64,000 bases of DNA. Origin: Ciceribacter sp. T2.26MG-112.2 (GTDB taxonomy: Bacteria > Pseudomonadota > Alphaproteobacteria > Rhizobiales > Rhizobiaceae). The position numbers and the translations under genes are program-made. The stretch covers positions 1 to 64,000 of the forward strand of contig NZ_UEYQ01000009.1 of the NCBI RefSeq assembly GCF_900492205.1, given 5' to 3'. Shown here in pieces: positions 8,215-17,772 of the stretch (its first letter is position 1; every line of letters starts with the position of its first letter). The notes beneath the pieces are model-generated. The model saw only the letters and a list, made by a program, of their open reading frames with translations. It ran no database searches and was not told where the DNA came from.

Positions 8215-8242
8215 TTAAAAAACCAGAGCAGCAAGCCGGACC

Positions 8243-9589
8243 ATGATTGACGCGCAGGACGAAGACAAGAACCTTCCCGGCTGGACCAGCGAGCGCGGGG
8301 AGCCGAGCCTGTCGGACGTGCATGCGTCAATATCGGCCAAGACCAGCAGCCCCTACTGGCGCCGCGCAATCGCCTTCCTGGGGCCGGGCTATCTTGTCGC
8401 CGTCGGCTACATGGATCCTGGCAATTGGGCCACCTCGCTCGCCGGCGGCTCGCGTTTCGGCTACGCCCTTCTGGTCACCATCCTGATCTCAAGCGTCATG
8501 GCCATTCTCCTGCAGTCCCTGGCCGCACGGCTTGCGATCGCCTCGGGACGAGACCTCGCGCAGGCCTGCCGCGATGCCTATCCAAGACCGGTCAGCATAG
8601 TTCTCTGGCTGCTGGCGGAGATCGCCATCGTCGCCACCGACATCGCCGAAGTGATCGGTACCGCGATCGGCATACAGTTGATCTTTGGCATACCGCTGGA
8701 GATCGGCGTCCTCATCACGGCGGCGGATGTTTTCATAATCCTCTTGTTGCAGCGCCTTGGTTTCAGATGGGTCGAGGCCTTCGTGATCACGCTGACCGTC
8801 ATCATCGCGGCAAGCTTTGCCATCCAGCTTATGCTCGCAGATCCCGACTGGGGCGGCGTCGCTACAGGCTTCCTGCCGTCAACCCAGATCTTCCTGGACC
8901 CCGAAATGCTCTATATCGCTATAGGCATCATCGGTGCGACGGTCATGCCCCACAATCTCTACCTTCATTCGGGCATCGTCCAGACCCGGCAGATTCACTC
9001 CAGCGTCAAGGCCAAGCGCGAGGCGCTCACCTTCGCGACCTTCGATTCCACCCTGGCCTTGTTCTTCGCTTTTCTGGTCAACGCCTCGATCCTCATCCTC
9101 GCCGCCGCTGCCTTCCATGGACGCGGCCATCAGAGTGTCGCCGAGCTCGGCGATGCGCATGCGCTGCTTTCGCCTTTGCTCGGCAGCACGGTGGCGCCGA
9201 TACTGTTCGGCGTGGCACTCCTATGCAGCGGCCTGAATTCGACGGCGACGGCGACGCTGGCGGGGCAGATCGTCATGGAAGGCTTCGTCAACCTGCGGGT
9301 CAGTCCGTGGATCCGGCGGCTCATCACGCGCGGGCTTGCCATCATTCCAGCCGCCATCGTCACGATCTGGTTTGGTGAGAGAGGGACCGCCGAGTTGCTG
9401 ATTCTCAGCCAGGTCGTTCTCAGCCTTCAACTGCCCTTCGCCGTCATCCCCCTGGTGACGATGACCGCCAGCCGCGCAAAGATGGGCGTACTGGTCTCGC
9501 CTCGCTGGCTGTCCGGCCTGGCCACTTTGATCGCCGTCGTCATCATCCTGCTCAACATGAAACTCGTCATCGACTTCATCACCGCATGA
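8243..9589 (+). CDS. mntH: Nramp-family divalent metal transporter (Mn2+/Fe2+)
   Basis: A 448-residue Nramp protein with about eleven membrane segments. The metal-site motif of TM1 is [13 protein letters not shown] and that of TM6 is [15 protein letters not shown], both intact (DPGN and MPH). These proteins import Mn2+ and sometimes Fe2+ by proton symport. The start ATG at 8243 gives a 35-residue hydrophilic N-terminus before the first helix. It is divergent from the S49 peptidase gene and convergent with the TrmN6-like gene. The 7-1-7 palindrome upstream suggests metal-dependent repression. It stands alone between genes that I recall as closer neighbours in related genomes, so it may be an acquired insertion. 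Confidence 0.95.
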   Translation: MIDAQDEDKNLPGWTSERGEPSLSDVHASISAKTSSPYWRRAIAFLGPGYLVAVGYMDPGNWATSLAGGSRFGYALLVTILISSVMAILLQSLAARLAIASGRDLAQACRDAYPRPVSIVLWLLAEIAIVATDIAEVIGTAIGIQLIFGIPLEIGVLITAADVFIILLLQRLGFRWVEAFVITLTVIIAASFAIQLMLADPDWGGVATGFLPSTQIFLDPEMLYIAIGIIGATVMPHNLYLHSGIVQTRQIHSSVKAKREALTFATFDSTLALFFAFLVNASILILAAAAFHGRGHQSVAELGDAHALLSPLLGSTVAPILFGVALLCSGLNSTATATLAGQIVMEGFVNLRVSPWIRRLITRGLAIIPAAIVTIWFGERGTAELLILSQVVLSLQLPFAVIPLVTMTASRAKMGVLVSPRWLSGLATLIAVVIILLNMKLVIDFITA

Positions 9590-9608
9590 GGCACAAAGTC
9601 GCGCCAAG

Positions 9609-10394
9609 TTACTTCCGTCGATAGGCAAGGCGGCCGTTATTCAGATCATCGACGAAGGCCGAAAACTTGTGGCTTTCCGGATCGTCGTGCATCAGCAGCG
9701 GGGAACGGAGGTTGAGCCTTGCGCGCGAGCCCTTGATCGCCGTCACAAGGATGCGCACCGCATTCTCGCCCGACCGGGGATAAACCGGCGTCATCTCGAG
9801 CCCGCCAAAGCGGCGGCCGCAGGCATCGATGATCTCTCCGATCGATTGCGGACGGGCGATGAGCGACAATTGCCCACCCGGCACCATGATGGCGCCGGCC
9901 GTGCGGATCCAGCTGTCGAACAGTCCTTCGGTCATTGCATGGGCCTCGGCCTTCAGCGCATCCGGGGTCCTGCGATCACCGGCATCGTTGAAGGGCGGAT
10001 TCATGATCACATGGTCGAACACATCATCGGCAAGGCCGGCGGCGACGCGGGCCCGGCCCGTCAATGTGACGTCCGCCTCGACAAGGGACACGCGCCGCGC
10101 AAGTGCTGCATTTTCTTGAAGCGCCAGGCTTTTGGCCGCATAGGCGATCATCTCGGGCGAGCGCTCGACCAGGGTGACTTCCGCCTTTTCCAGCCGGGCG
10201 GCAACCGCCAGGCCGGCGGCGCCGGCGCCGGCGCCGAGATCTGCGACACTGACGCGGCCCGTGGCGTCGACCAGCGAGGCCAGCAACATGGCATCCATGC
10301 CTGCGCGATGCCCCCTGCCCTTGGGCTGGACCAGGTGGAAGCGACCACGGTGAAAGGCGTCGACGGTTTCAATGGCGGGATCGGCGGCGGGCAC
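9609..10394 (-). CDS. TrmN6-like N6-adenine methyltransferase
   Basis: The 261-residue protein is a class I SAM-dependent methyltransferase. Motif I is VADLGAGAGAAGLAVAAR; the catalytic motif is IMNPPFN (NPPF/Y type, as in N6-adenine enzymes). An N-terminal FHLVQPKGRGHRAGMDAMLL block matches the YfiC/TrmN6 family, whose E. coli member methylates A37 of tRNA1(Val). The last third (VYPRSGENAVRILVTAIKG) is the usual family ending. It lies 3 bases after the DUF2007 gene on the same strand. The exact RNA target cannot be told from sequence. Confidence 0.85.
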   Translation of the reverse strand: MPAADPAIETVDAFHRGRFHLVQPKGRGHRAGMDAMLLASLVDATGRVSVADLGAGAGAAGLAVAARLEKAEVTLVERSPEMIAYAAKSLALQENAALARRVSLVEADVTLTGRARVAAGLADDVFDHVIMNPPFNDAGDRRTPDALKAEAHAMTEGLFDSWIRTAGAIMVPGGQLSLIARPQSIGEIIDACGRRFGGLEMTPVYPRSGENAVRILVTAIKGSRARLNLRSPLLMHDDPESHKFSAFVDDLNNGRLAYRRK

Positions 10395-10397
10395 GGA

Positions 10398-10628
10398 TCA
10401 GTCCTCGATATCGCGCAGTTCGTCGCCCAGGCCCGCGTCGGTGAGGATGCGGCGCGCCTCCTCCGCCCGGTCACTTTCGACCAGCAGGCGGCGCGGCAGC
10501 ATGCCGAGCGAGCCTTCGAGAATGCTCATCGCCTGATCGGCGATCATGCAGGAAATCCCGGCGTCTTTCATCAGGCTTTGGGCAAAGGACAGGAGAACGG
10601 CATCGTTGGTGCGGATAATCTCGTGCAT
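10398..10628 (-). CDS. DUF2007 domain protein
   Basis: A 76-residue protein starting MHEIIRTNDAVLLSFAQSLM and containing GISCMIADQAMSILEGSLG and RLLVESDRAEEARRIL, the ferredoxin-like pattern of DUF2007 (annotated elsewhere as putative signal-transducing proteins). No catalytic residues are evident. It is immediately upstream of the TrmN6-like gene (3-base gap) and divergent from the polyprenyl synthase gene. Function unknown. Confidence 0.85.
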   Translation of the reverse strand: MHEIIRTNDAVLLSFAQSLMKDAGISCMIADQAMSILEGSLGMLPRRLLVESDRAEEARRILTDAGLGDELRDIED

Positions 10629-10735
10629 TGCGCCTCAAAACCCTCGCTAAAAAGGCCTAGGCGGCCGATTCGGGCTTGCCCATCATGCGACCGCTTTTTA
10701 TTGTCGCGCCGAGAATGCAATAGGAGTCCGGTGCG

Positions 10736-11752
10736 TTGGGCGTAGTCATACCGCTTGAGGAAAGCAAAAACAAACAGGCATCCATCCAGCCTCTGGTGGA
10801 CCTGACCAAGCCGGGCATGGAAAGGGTCAACCAGCTCATCCTTTCGAAGGCCGGCTCCGACGTGCAGATGATCCCGGAAGTGGCCAATCACCTGATCTCG
10901 TCCGGCGGCAAGCGGCTTCGCCCGATGCTGACGCTCGCGTCTGCGGCGCTGTTCGACTATCGCGGCGAAGGCGACGTGAAACTGGCGACCAGCGTCGAGT
11001 TCATGCACACCGCGACCCTGCTGCACGACGACGTGGTCGACGAGAGCGATCTTCGGCGCGGCAAGTCGACCGCCCGGATGATCTGGGGCAACCAGGCGAG
11101 CGTTCTGGTCGGTGACTTCCTGCTCGGCCAGGCCTTCCGCATGATGGTCGAGGTCGGATCGCTGGAAGCGCTCGACGTGCTCTCGGCCGCCGCCTCGGTG
11201 ATCGCGGAGGGCGAAGTGCTGCAGCTTTCGGTCGCCAAGAACATGGAGACGACCGAGGACGACTATCTTTCGGTGATCCGCGCCAAGACGGCAGCGCTGT
11301 TTGCCGCCGCGGCCGAAGTCGGGCCGATTATCGCCGGCGCCGACAAGGCCGGCCGAAATGCGCTGAAATCCTACGGCATGAACCTTGGCCTTGCCTTCCA
11401 GCTGGTCGACGATGCGCTCGACTACGGCGGCAAGGCGGCCGATCTGGGCAAGAATGTCGGCGACGATTTTCGCGAAGGCAAGATCACCCTTCCCGTCATC
11501 CTCGCCTATCGGCGCGGCACGAAGGAAGAGCGTGAATTCTGGCGCGATGCGATCGAGAAGGGACAGAACGACGATGCGCGGCTGGAAAAGGCGCTCGGCC
11601 TGATCACCAAATACGGGGCGCTCAACGATACGATCGCCCGCGCCCTGCATTACGGCACGATTGCTCGCGACGCACTGGCACCCCTGCCGGAGACGGAATG
11701 GAAGTCGGCGCTGATGGATGTCATCGACTTCTGCATCGCCCGCGTCAACTGA
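10736..11752 (+). CDS. ispB: Long-chain polyprenyl diphosphate synthase (probable quinone side chain)
   Basis: The 338-residue trans-prenyltransferase has both Asp-rich motifs: LLHDDVVDESDLRRG (first) and FQLVDDALDYGG (second), plus the GGKRLRPML substrate-binding block. It starts at TTG 10736 with AGGAG nine bases upstream; no suitable ATG is in frame before the conserved sequence. Small residues before the first Asp-rich motif fit a long-chain product. Rhizobia make ubiquinone-10, so decaprenyl diphosphate synthase is the likely role. It is upstream of the TPR-LysM gene and ispE, which share its strand and make isoprenoid context plausible. Confidence 0.93.
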   Translation: MGVVIPLEESKNKQASIQPLVDLTKPGMERVNQLILSKAGSDVQMIPEVANHLISSGGKRLRPMLTLASAALFDYRGEGDVKLATSVEFMHTATLLHDDVVDESDLRRGKSTARMIWGNQASVLVGDFLLGQAFRMMVEVGSLEALDVLSAAASVIAEGEVLQLSVAKNMETTEDDYLSVIRAKTAALFAAAAEVGPIIAGADKAGRNALKSYGMNLGLAFQLVDDALDYGGKAADLGKNVGDDFREGKITLPVILAYRRGTKEEREFWRDAIEKGQNDDARLEKALGLITKYGALNDTIARALHYGTIARDALAPLPETEWKSALMDVIDFCIARVN

Positions 11753-11875
11753 GACGGGCGGGGTGTCTCCTTGCGAGGCTGCTTCAAAAAAGCCATTCTG
11801 TGCAGGTTACATTCCCGCATTCTGGGGTATCAACAGCCCGTGGCGGCTGGTCATCGATTCTTGAAAGGCTCTTTC

Positions 11876-13885
11876 ATGCGGCAAAGACTTGCCATCCGTC
11901 TGCTCGCCGGTACGGCGCTCGCCTTCCTAGTTGGCGTTCTTCCCACCAGCCTCGTTCATGCCCAGACCGCCGATGAGGCGAAGCCCGCGCAAGTCGAGAG
12001 CTTCGACGTCGAAAGCGTAGACAGTTTTTCCGGAGCCTTGCTGGCCGCACGCACGGCCGATGCCGACCGCGACTACGAGAATGCCATCGCGCTCTACAAG
12101 AAGGCGCTGTCCTACTCGCCCAATGAACTCGACATCCAGGAACGGCTGATGATCGCGCTGTTCATGAACGGCGATTTCGACGAAGGCGTGGCTCTGGCCG
12201 AGGAGCTGAAGAGCGACGAAGCTGTCGAACGTGTCACTGCTGTCGCCCGCGCTCTGGAAGCGATGCGCAAGGGCGATTTCGCCGGAGCAGAGAAGATCCT
12301 CAACTACAGTGGGCCAAACGACCTTGACCGGCTGATGAACCAGCTTCTCGTCGCCTGGACCAAGGCTGGCGCCGGTCAGGGCAAGGAAGCGCTGACCCTG
12401 GTCGAGGGGCTCGAGGGTCCGGACTGGTACGGGATTTTCCAGAACTACAATGCCGGCGCCATCGCTGCGATGATCGGCGACGCCGATGCGGCCCGACGCA
12501 ATTTCACCGACGCCCTGACCGACAAGTCCGGGGCAGCCACGGCACCCGATACCTTTACCCGCGCCGTCATTTCGCTCGCCACGCTCGAGGCCCGCGAGGG
12601 CAACAAGCAGAAGGCGCTCGACGCGATTTCGCTCGGCGACGAAATGATCTCCAATTTCGCGCCGTTCAAGGCGCTGCGCGAACGGGTCGATGCCGGGGAA
12701 AAACCGGAATTGCTGGCGCCAACGGCTGCCCAAGGCGCTGCCGGCGTGCTGTTCTCGATCGGCGGCGCGCTCAACCGCGATGGCGCGGAAGACACGGTCA
12801 TGCTCTATCTGCAACTGGCCCGCGCGCTCGACCCGACCAGCGCCGACACGCTGATCCTGCTCGGCGGCATTGCCGAAAATGCCAAGCAGACGGAGCGTGC
12901 CATCCAGTTCTACAGCCAGGTGCCGCCCACTTCGCCGATGCGCCGTCTTTCCGAGTTGCAGCTGGGTCTTACGCTGGCTCAGACGGGCAAGGTCGATGAG
13001 GCACGCCAGCATCTGAAGTCGCTGATCGATTCCGATCCGTCCGACATTCGCAGCTATCTCGCCTTCGGCAGCGTCCTGTCGGATGCCAAGGACTATCCCG
13101 CCATGGCGGAGAACTACGACAAGGCCGTCGAAATCATCGGCCCGAACCCGGCCAAGGGCTATTGGTCTATCTTCTTCCAGCGCGGCATCGCCTATGAGCG
13201 GCTGAAGAAATGGGACCAGGCGGAGCCGAATTTCCGCAAGGCGCTGGAGCTCAATCCGGACCAGCCGCAGGTTCTCAACTATCTCGGCTATTCCTGGGTC
13301 GATATGAACCGCAATCTGGAGGAAGGCCTCGACATGATCCGCAAGGCGGTCGAGCTTCGCCCGGACGACGGCTACATCGTCGATTCGCTCGGCTGGGCCT
13401 ATTATCGCCTCGGCCGGTTCGACGAAGCGGTGCGGGAACTGGAACGGGCGATCGAGCTCAGGGCCGGAGATGCGACCATCAACGACCATCTGGGCGACGC
13501 CTATTGGCGCGTCGGGCGCAAGCTGGAAGCCACCTACCAGTGGAAGCGGGCGCTGATTTCCAAGCCGGACCTGGCGGAAATCCCGAAGATCGAAGCAAAG
13601 CTCAAGGATGGCCTGCCGGAGACGGCGCCGGAAGTCGCCGCAAAGGGCGGAGAGGCGGCCAAGCCGCCTGTGATGACCGACGCGGAAAAGGGAACGACCG
13701 CCGCGGCCGCCGAAGGCGACAGCTATACCGTCAAGTCCGGCGATTCGCTGTGGAACATCGCCACGGAGGCTTTCGGCGACGGCCAGCGCTTCATCGACCT
13801 GATCAATGCCAATCCGAGCCTGAAGCGCAATCCCGACCGGATCTTTCCCGGCCAGCAGTTGAAGATGCCGACGGCGGGCGACTGA
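11876..13885 (+). CDS. Secreted TPR-repeat protein with C-terminal LysM domain
   Basis: From ATG 11876 (GAAAGG ribosome site) the product is 669 residues. It opens with a signal peptide (RLAIRLLAGTALAFLVGVL ... VHAQ). Many tetratricopeptide repeats follow; the clearest are in the second half, for example ALELNPDQPQVLNYLGYSW and AVELRPDDGYIVDSLGWAYY. After an Ala/Glu linker the last 50 residues form a LysM peptidoglycan-binding domain (YTVKSGDSLWNIATEAFG ... RIFPGQQLKMP). The combination suggests a periplasmic scaffold tethered to the cell wall. The stop is 5 bases before ispE. TPRs next to LysM are not rare, but the placement between ispB and ispE gives no clear clue to its client. Confidence 0.88.
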   Translation: MRQRLAIRLLAGTALAFLVGVLPTSLVHAQTADEAKPAQVESFDVESVDSFSGALLAARTADADRDYENAIALYKKALSYSPNELDIQERLMIALFMNGDFDEGVALAEELKSDEAVERVTAVARALEAMRKGDFAGAEKILNYSGPNDLDRLMNQLLVAWTKAGAGQGKEALTLVEGLEGPDWYGIFQNYNAGAIAAMIGDADAARRNFTDALTDKSGAATAPDTFTRAVISLATLEAREGNKQKALDAISLGDEMISNFAPFKALRERVDAGEKPELLAPTAAQGAAGVLFSIGGALNRDGAEDTVMLYLQLARALDPTSADTLILLGGIAENAKQTERAIQFYSQVPPTSPMRRLSELQLGLTLAQTGKVDEARQHLKSLIDSDPSDIRSYLAFGSVLSDAKDYPAMAENYDKAVEIIGPNPAKGYWSIFFQRGIAYERLKKWDQAEPNFRKALELNPDQPQVLNYLGYSWVDMNRNLEEGLDMIRKAVELRPDDGYIVDSLGWAYYRLGRFDEAVRELERAIELRAGDATINDHLGDAYWRVGRKLEATYQWKRALISKPDLAEIPKIEAKLKDGLPETAPEVAAKGGEAAKPPVMTDAEKGTTAAAAEGDSYTVKSGDSLWNIATEAFGDGQRFIDLINANPSLKRNPDRIFPGQQLKMPTAGD

Positions 13886-13890
13886 ACGCC

Positions 13891-14781
13891 ATGTCGGGCG
13901 AGACGATGATCGAGGCGGCGCCGGCGAAGATCAATCTGGCGCTGCACGTCACCGGGCAGCGGGCCGATGGATACCATCTGCTCGACAGCATCGTCGCCTT
14001 TGCCGGCCATGGTGACCGGCTGACTTTTTCAGCAGCGGAACGCGATTCGTTCAACCTTGGCGGCCGCTTCGGCCCGCTGCTTTCGGCCGAAGCCGAGGGC
14101 AAGGACGGCAATCTCGTCCTGAAGGCCCGCGACCTGCTGCGGGAAGCGCTCGCGGCCGAGGGCCAGTCAGCCGGACCGGTTGCCATCATGCTTGAAAAGA
14201 ACCTGCCCGTCGCTTCGGGGATCGGCGGCGGATCGGCCGACGCGGCGGCGACCCTTCGCGGTCTCCTGCGGCTCTGGGGAGGCACGCTCTCTTCAGACGT
14301 GCTTTCCACGACCGGGCTGAAGCTCGGGGCCGACGTGCCGATGTGCCTGGAAAGCCGGCCGCTCAGGGCGCGCGGCATCGGCGAGCAGATCGACAGGCTG
14401 GACACCATGCCGCGCTTTGCCCTAGTGCTCGCCAATCCGCTGAAGGCGGTATCGACCCCGGAGATATTCCGCCGCCTGACGCACAAGGATCATCCTCCGA
14501 TCGGAACGCTGCCGCGTTCCGCCGAGCCGGCTGAGTGGCTCGCCTTCCTGTCCGGGCTGCGCAACGATCTGGAGCCTCCGGCCCGCGCGCTGCTGCCTGA
14601 AATCGCGGAAATTTCCGGCCAGTTGCACGATGTCGGCGCCCGACTGGTGCGGATGTCCGGATCGGGCGCCACCTGCTTCGGCATTTTCGATGATGTAGAA
14701 GCGGCCGGCGCTGCGGCTGGCGAACTCGCCCGGCGGCGCCCCGACTGGTATGTCCAGGCGAGCGAAACCCAAGGCGGCTGA
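13891..14781 (+). CDS. ispE: 4-diphosphocytidyl-2-C-methyl-D-erythritol kinase
   Basis: This 296-residue GHMP kinase acts in the MEP isoprenoid pathway. APAKINLALHVTGQRADGYH is the substrate-binding start, LPVASGIGGGSADAAATLR the ATP loop, and VRMSGSGATCFGIFD the third GHMP motif; all are intact. I use the ATG at 13891; the ATG at 13906 (MIEAAPAKINL) is an equally good alternative. It follows the TPR-LysM gene by 5 bases and is probably co-transcribed with it. It supplies the pathway that feeds the polyprenyl synthase two genes upstream. Confidence 0.96.
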   Translation: MSGETMIEAAPAKINLALHVTGQRADGYHLLDSIVAFAGHGDRLTFSAAERDSFNLGGRFGPLLSAEAEGKDGNLVLKARDLLREALAAEGQSAGPVAIMLEKNLPVASGIGGGSADAAATLRGLLRLWGGTLSSDVLSTTGLKLGADVPMCLESRPLRARGIGEQIDRLDTMPRFALVLANPLKAVSTPEIFRRLTHKDHPPIGTLPRSAEPAEWLAFLSGLRNDLEPPARALLPEIAEISGQLHDVGARLVRMSGSGATCFGIFDDVEAAGAAAGELARRRPDWYVQASETQGG

Positions 14782-14853
14782 ACGGCGACGACAGGCGGAC
14801 TCACCGCTCGGCAAGCGTTGCGGCGATGAGCGCAGTTGCGATGCCTTGCAGCG

Positions 14854-15375
14854 TCAATGCCGGCCTTGCCGTGCGACCCAGGCCGGCACGATCTCGCAGG
14901 AGAGCCGTCGCGGCTTTATCCCCGGCACCAACTGGTCCAGGCGCATGCCCTGCTTTGCCAAAGCAATGGCCTGGCGCTTGGGAAGCAGCAGGCCGTCCTC
15001 CAGCGGCGGCCTGGATCTGCCGATCCGTTGAAGGAAGGGCCGCCTGTGGCCGCGCGACGGGGAAAGGCGGGCCGCCGACGTGTGGATGCTGACATATTCC
15101 CCGATCGCGTCGATCCAGCCGCTGAGCGGCCGTGCCCCGGGCTCGACCAAGAGCAGCCAGTCGCCGCGCGCCGCGCCCAGCACATCCCTGATGTCCCATC
15201 GCGTATAGAAGCGGCAGCCGGCCGCGTCCGCGACACGCGAAGAGCCATCCGACGAACCGTGATCGAGTACGACCACGTCGCTCACCAGGCCCTCCACCGC
15301 GCCGGCCACCAGGACTGAGAGCGTCTGGGCAAGCTCCGGCTCCTGATCCCTGCATTCCATCATCACTGTCAACAT
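14854..15375 (-). CDS. Short family 2-like glycosyltransferase
   Basis: A 173-residue protein with a GT-A N-terminus: TVMMECRDQEPELAQTLSVL and DVVVLDHGSSDGSSRVADAAG, the nucleotide-binding start of family 2 enzymes. It is shorter than typical (about 230 or more), and the place where a DxD metal motif is expected reads LLLVEPGARPLSGW, without the Asp pair. Activity is therefore uncertain; it could be a degenerate or specialised member. It is convergent with ispE and divergent from the radical SAM gene. Confidence 0.7.
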   Translation of the reverse strand: MLTVMMECRDQEPELAQTLSVLVAGAVEGLVSDVVVLDHGSSDGSSRVADAAGCRFYTRWDIRDVLGAARGDWLLLVEPGARPLSGWIDAIGEYVSIHTSAARLSPSRGHRRPFLQRIGRSRPPLEDGLLLPKRQAIALAKQGMRLDQLVPGIKPRRLSCEIVPAWVARQGRH

Positions 15376-15505
15376 TGCTCATCTTTATCGCATTGCACAA
15401 ACGATTGCCACCGGCTCCTTCTGCATTTTGTTCTTGCATTGTTCTCTTTTCCGCGGTAGGAATTTAATCATCGAACCGGGGATATCCACCCCGCGAGGAG
15501 CAAAC

Positions 15506-16663
15506 ATGAACGAGCTGTCCCTTGTGGCGCAGGCTGCCTTCCAGCCTGCCAATACGGCCGATATTGCCGATGCAGTGGTTGCCGCCTCGGGTCTGCGGAT
15601 CGAGGTCGACCGGCGGCGCGGACGCGGTGCGGGGATGAACCCGTCCGGCCGTTTCGAGCCGCATGAGCGCGTCGCCTTCGACGACGGATGGGAAAGCCTG
15701 GAGGACATGCCGCCCTTCCGCACCGAAGTGCAGGTCGAGCGGCCACGCAGCGTCATCACCCGCAACGACTCGCCCGACATTCCGTTCGACCGCTCGATCA
15801 ATCCCTATCGCGGCTGCGAGCACGGCTGCATCTATTGCTTCGCGCGGCCGACCCACAGCTATATGGGGCTGTCCGCCGGTCTCGACTTCGAGGCCAAACT
15901 GTTCGCCAAGCCGGATGCGCCGAAGCTTCTGGAACGGGAGCTCGCCAAGCCGGGCTACAAGCCGCGCACCATCGCCATCGGCACCAATACCGACCCCTAC
16001 CAGCCGATCGAGCGGGAATGGCGCATCATGCGGCAGATCCTCGAGGTTTTGAATAAGGCCAATCATCCTGTGGCGATTGTCACCAAGTCGGCGCTGATCC
16101 TGCGGGACCTCGACATCCTGTCCTCGATGGCATCGCGCGGCCTGGCCAAGGTGGCGATCTCGGTCACCACGCTCGACCGCAAGCTCGCCCGCAGCATGGA
16201 GCCGCGCGCCTCGACCCCATCCAGGCGGCTGGAGGCGATCAGGGCGCTTTCGGGCGCCGGGGTGCCGACCGGCGTTCTGGTGGCTCCGGTCATTCCGGCG
16301 CTCAACGACCATGAAATCGAGCGCATCCTGGATTCGGCCAAGGCGGCAGGGGCCAACGAGGCGGGTTACGTGCTGCTGCGCCTGCCGCTGGAAGTGAGCC
16401 CGCTGTTTCGCGATTGGCTGCTGCAGCATTATCCGGACCGCTATCGCCACGTCATGTCGCTGGTGCGCTCGATGCGTGGCGGCAAGGACTATGACGCCGA
16501 ATTCGGCAAGCGAATGAAGGGCGCCGGTCCCTATGCCTGGCAGATCAGCCGGCGCTTCGAGATGACGACCAAACGCCTCGGCATGGTTCGCCGCGGCATG
16601 CATCTGCGCGACGACCTGTTCGTGCCGCCGGACGGCAGCGGCGTGCAGTTGTCGCTGCTGTGA
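15506..16663 (+). CDS. PA0069-family radical SAM protein
   Basis: The 385-residue protein binds an iron-sulfur cluster through CEHGCIYC (C-x3-C-x2-C) in the block INPYRGCEHGCIYCFARPTH. Further marks are TIAIGTNTDPYQPIEREW and VAISVTTLDRKLARSMEP, shared with the PA0069 and SplB-like subgroup. ATG 15506 follows a GCGAGGAG ribosome site; the upstream frame extension is not conserved-looking. The biological substrate of this family is not established. It stands alone between the divergent glycosyltransferase gene and rnhB. Confidence 0.92.
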   Translation: MNELSLVAQAAFQPANTADIADAVVAASGLRIEVDRRRGRGAGMNPSGRFEPHERVAFDDGWESLEDMPPFRTEVQVERPRSVITRNDSPDIPFDRSINPYRGCEHGCIYCFARPTHSYMGLSAGLDFEAKLFAKPDAPKLLERELAKPGYKPRTIAIGTNTDPYQPIEREWRIMRQILEVLNKANHPVAIVTKSALILRDLDILSSMASRGLAKVAISVTTLDRKLARSMEPRASTPSRRLEAIRALSGAGVPTGVLVAPVIPALNDHEIERILDSAKAAGANEAGYVLLRLPLEVSPLFRDWLLQHYPDRYRHVMSLVRSMRGGKDYDAEFGKRMKGAGPYAWQISRRFEMTTKRLGMVRRGMHLRDDLFVPPDGSGVQLSLL

Positions 16664-16900
16664 CAGCCATCGGGATGCGGCGGCGGGCGCGCCCTTCCGA
16701 TCGGTGATTTTTTGCGGGCGGGCTTGTTTCTCGCTCGCGCCTTATGGGGCGCTTGGCCGCCCCCTCGCCTTTTCCGGTGCGGTCCGCCGCCTCGTGCCGG
16801 AAGAAAAGTCCCTGGCTGCCGCTTCGGCGGTTCGCTTCCCCTGCGCGCCGTCGATGCCGGGGACTTGCAGGAGATCGGGTGCGCGTGCGATTTCTGCCGC

Positions 16901-17572
16901 ATGAAATCTCGCACGCCACCCGATTCTCCGAGTTTTTTTGCCGACCTGCCCGCCGGACCCGATTTCGAGTTCGAGAGACTGGCGGCGCGGCGCGGCTGGT
17001 TTCCGGTGGCCGGCACGGACGAGGCTGGGCGAGGACCGCTCGCCGGCCCGGTCGTGGCGGCGGCGGTCATTCTGGACGAGGGCAATATTCCCGCCGGCCT
17101 CAACGATTCGAAGAAGCTGACCGCGGCGCACCGGGAGCGCCTGTTCGACGAGATCCTTGCCGTGGCCACAGTTTCGATCGCCTCGTCATCGCCCCGCCAC
17201 ATCGATGCGCGCGATATTCGCAAGGCCAGCCTCGACGCGATGCGTCGGGCCGTAGCCGGGCTTGCGCTTTCACCGCTGCATGTGCTCGCCGACGGCCGGG
17301 ATGTGCCGGATGGGCTGATCTGCACGGGCAAGGCCGTGGTCAAGGGCGATTCGCGCTCGCTGTCGATCGCCGCCGCCTCGATCATCGCCAAGGTGACGCG
17401 CGACCGGATGATGACGCGTGCCGGGCTTTCCTTTCCCGCCTACGGCTTCGACAGCCATGCCGGTTACGGCACCGAGCGCCACCGCACCGCGATCGCGATC
17501 CACGGGCCCTGCCTTCTTCACCGGATGAGTTTCAGGCCCTTGCGCCGCGATGGCGAAGAGATTTGCGAATAG
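16901..17572 (+). CDS. rnhB: Ribonuclease HII
   Basis: The 223-residue enzyme removes ribonucleotides from DNA. The signature [20 protein letters not shown] holds the first two catalytic acids (Asp-Glu), with a further Asp in [10 protein letters not shown] and another in [11 protein letters not shown] take ATG 16901 ([10 protein letters not shown]); the frame is open back to 16712, but that part is an Arg/Pro/Gly-rich translation of high-GC DNA. The GAG-rich GCAGGAG lies about 25 bases upstream, so the ribosome site for 16901 is weak and the start is less certain than the gene. Confidence 0.94.
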   Translation: MKSRTPPDSPSFFADLPAGPDFEFERLAARRGWFPVAGTDEAGRGPLAGPVVAAAVILDEGNIPAGLNDSKKLTAAHRERLFDEILAVATVSIASSSPRHIDARDIRKASLDAMRRAVAGLALSPLHVLADGRDVPDGLICTGKAVVKGDSRSLSIAAASIIAKVTRDRMMTRAGLSFPAYGFDSHAGYGTERHRTAIAIHGPCLLHRMSFRPLRRDGEEICE

Positions 17573-17723
17573 GCCATTGCCGCCCCGGGCGGGGCGGAGC
17601 CGGCCCGGTCGGGCCACCACCCGCCTGTCGCCGCGCCTTGCCGATCGATGCCGCCCAAGGCCTGCCAGGTGGACGGCCATCGGGACGAAGGAACCCTTGC
17701 TCGCCGGGCACAAGCAAAGAAAA

Positions 17724-17745
17724 AGCCGGGCGTCTCCACCCGGCT
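17724..17745 (-). terminator. Rho-independent terminator of the F0 operon
   Basis: A perfect 7-bp stem, AGCCGGG/CCCGGCT, with an 8-base loop, is followed on the minus strand by TTTTCTTT. It lies 27 bases after the atpF stop. Confidence 0.85.
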
Positions 17746-17772
17746 CCTTCCAATTCACAATATTCGGCAAGC

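Noticed and set aside
11927-13489. 520-codon open frame on the minus strand
   Set aside because: It is antisense to the TPR-LysM gene and has no recognisable domain.
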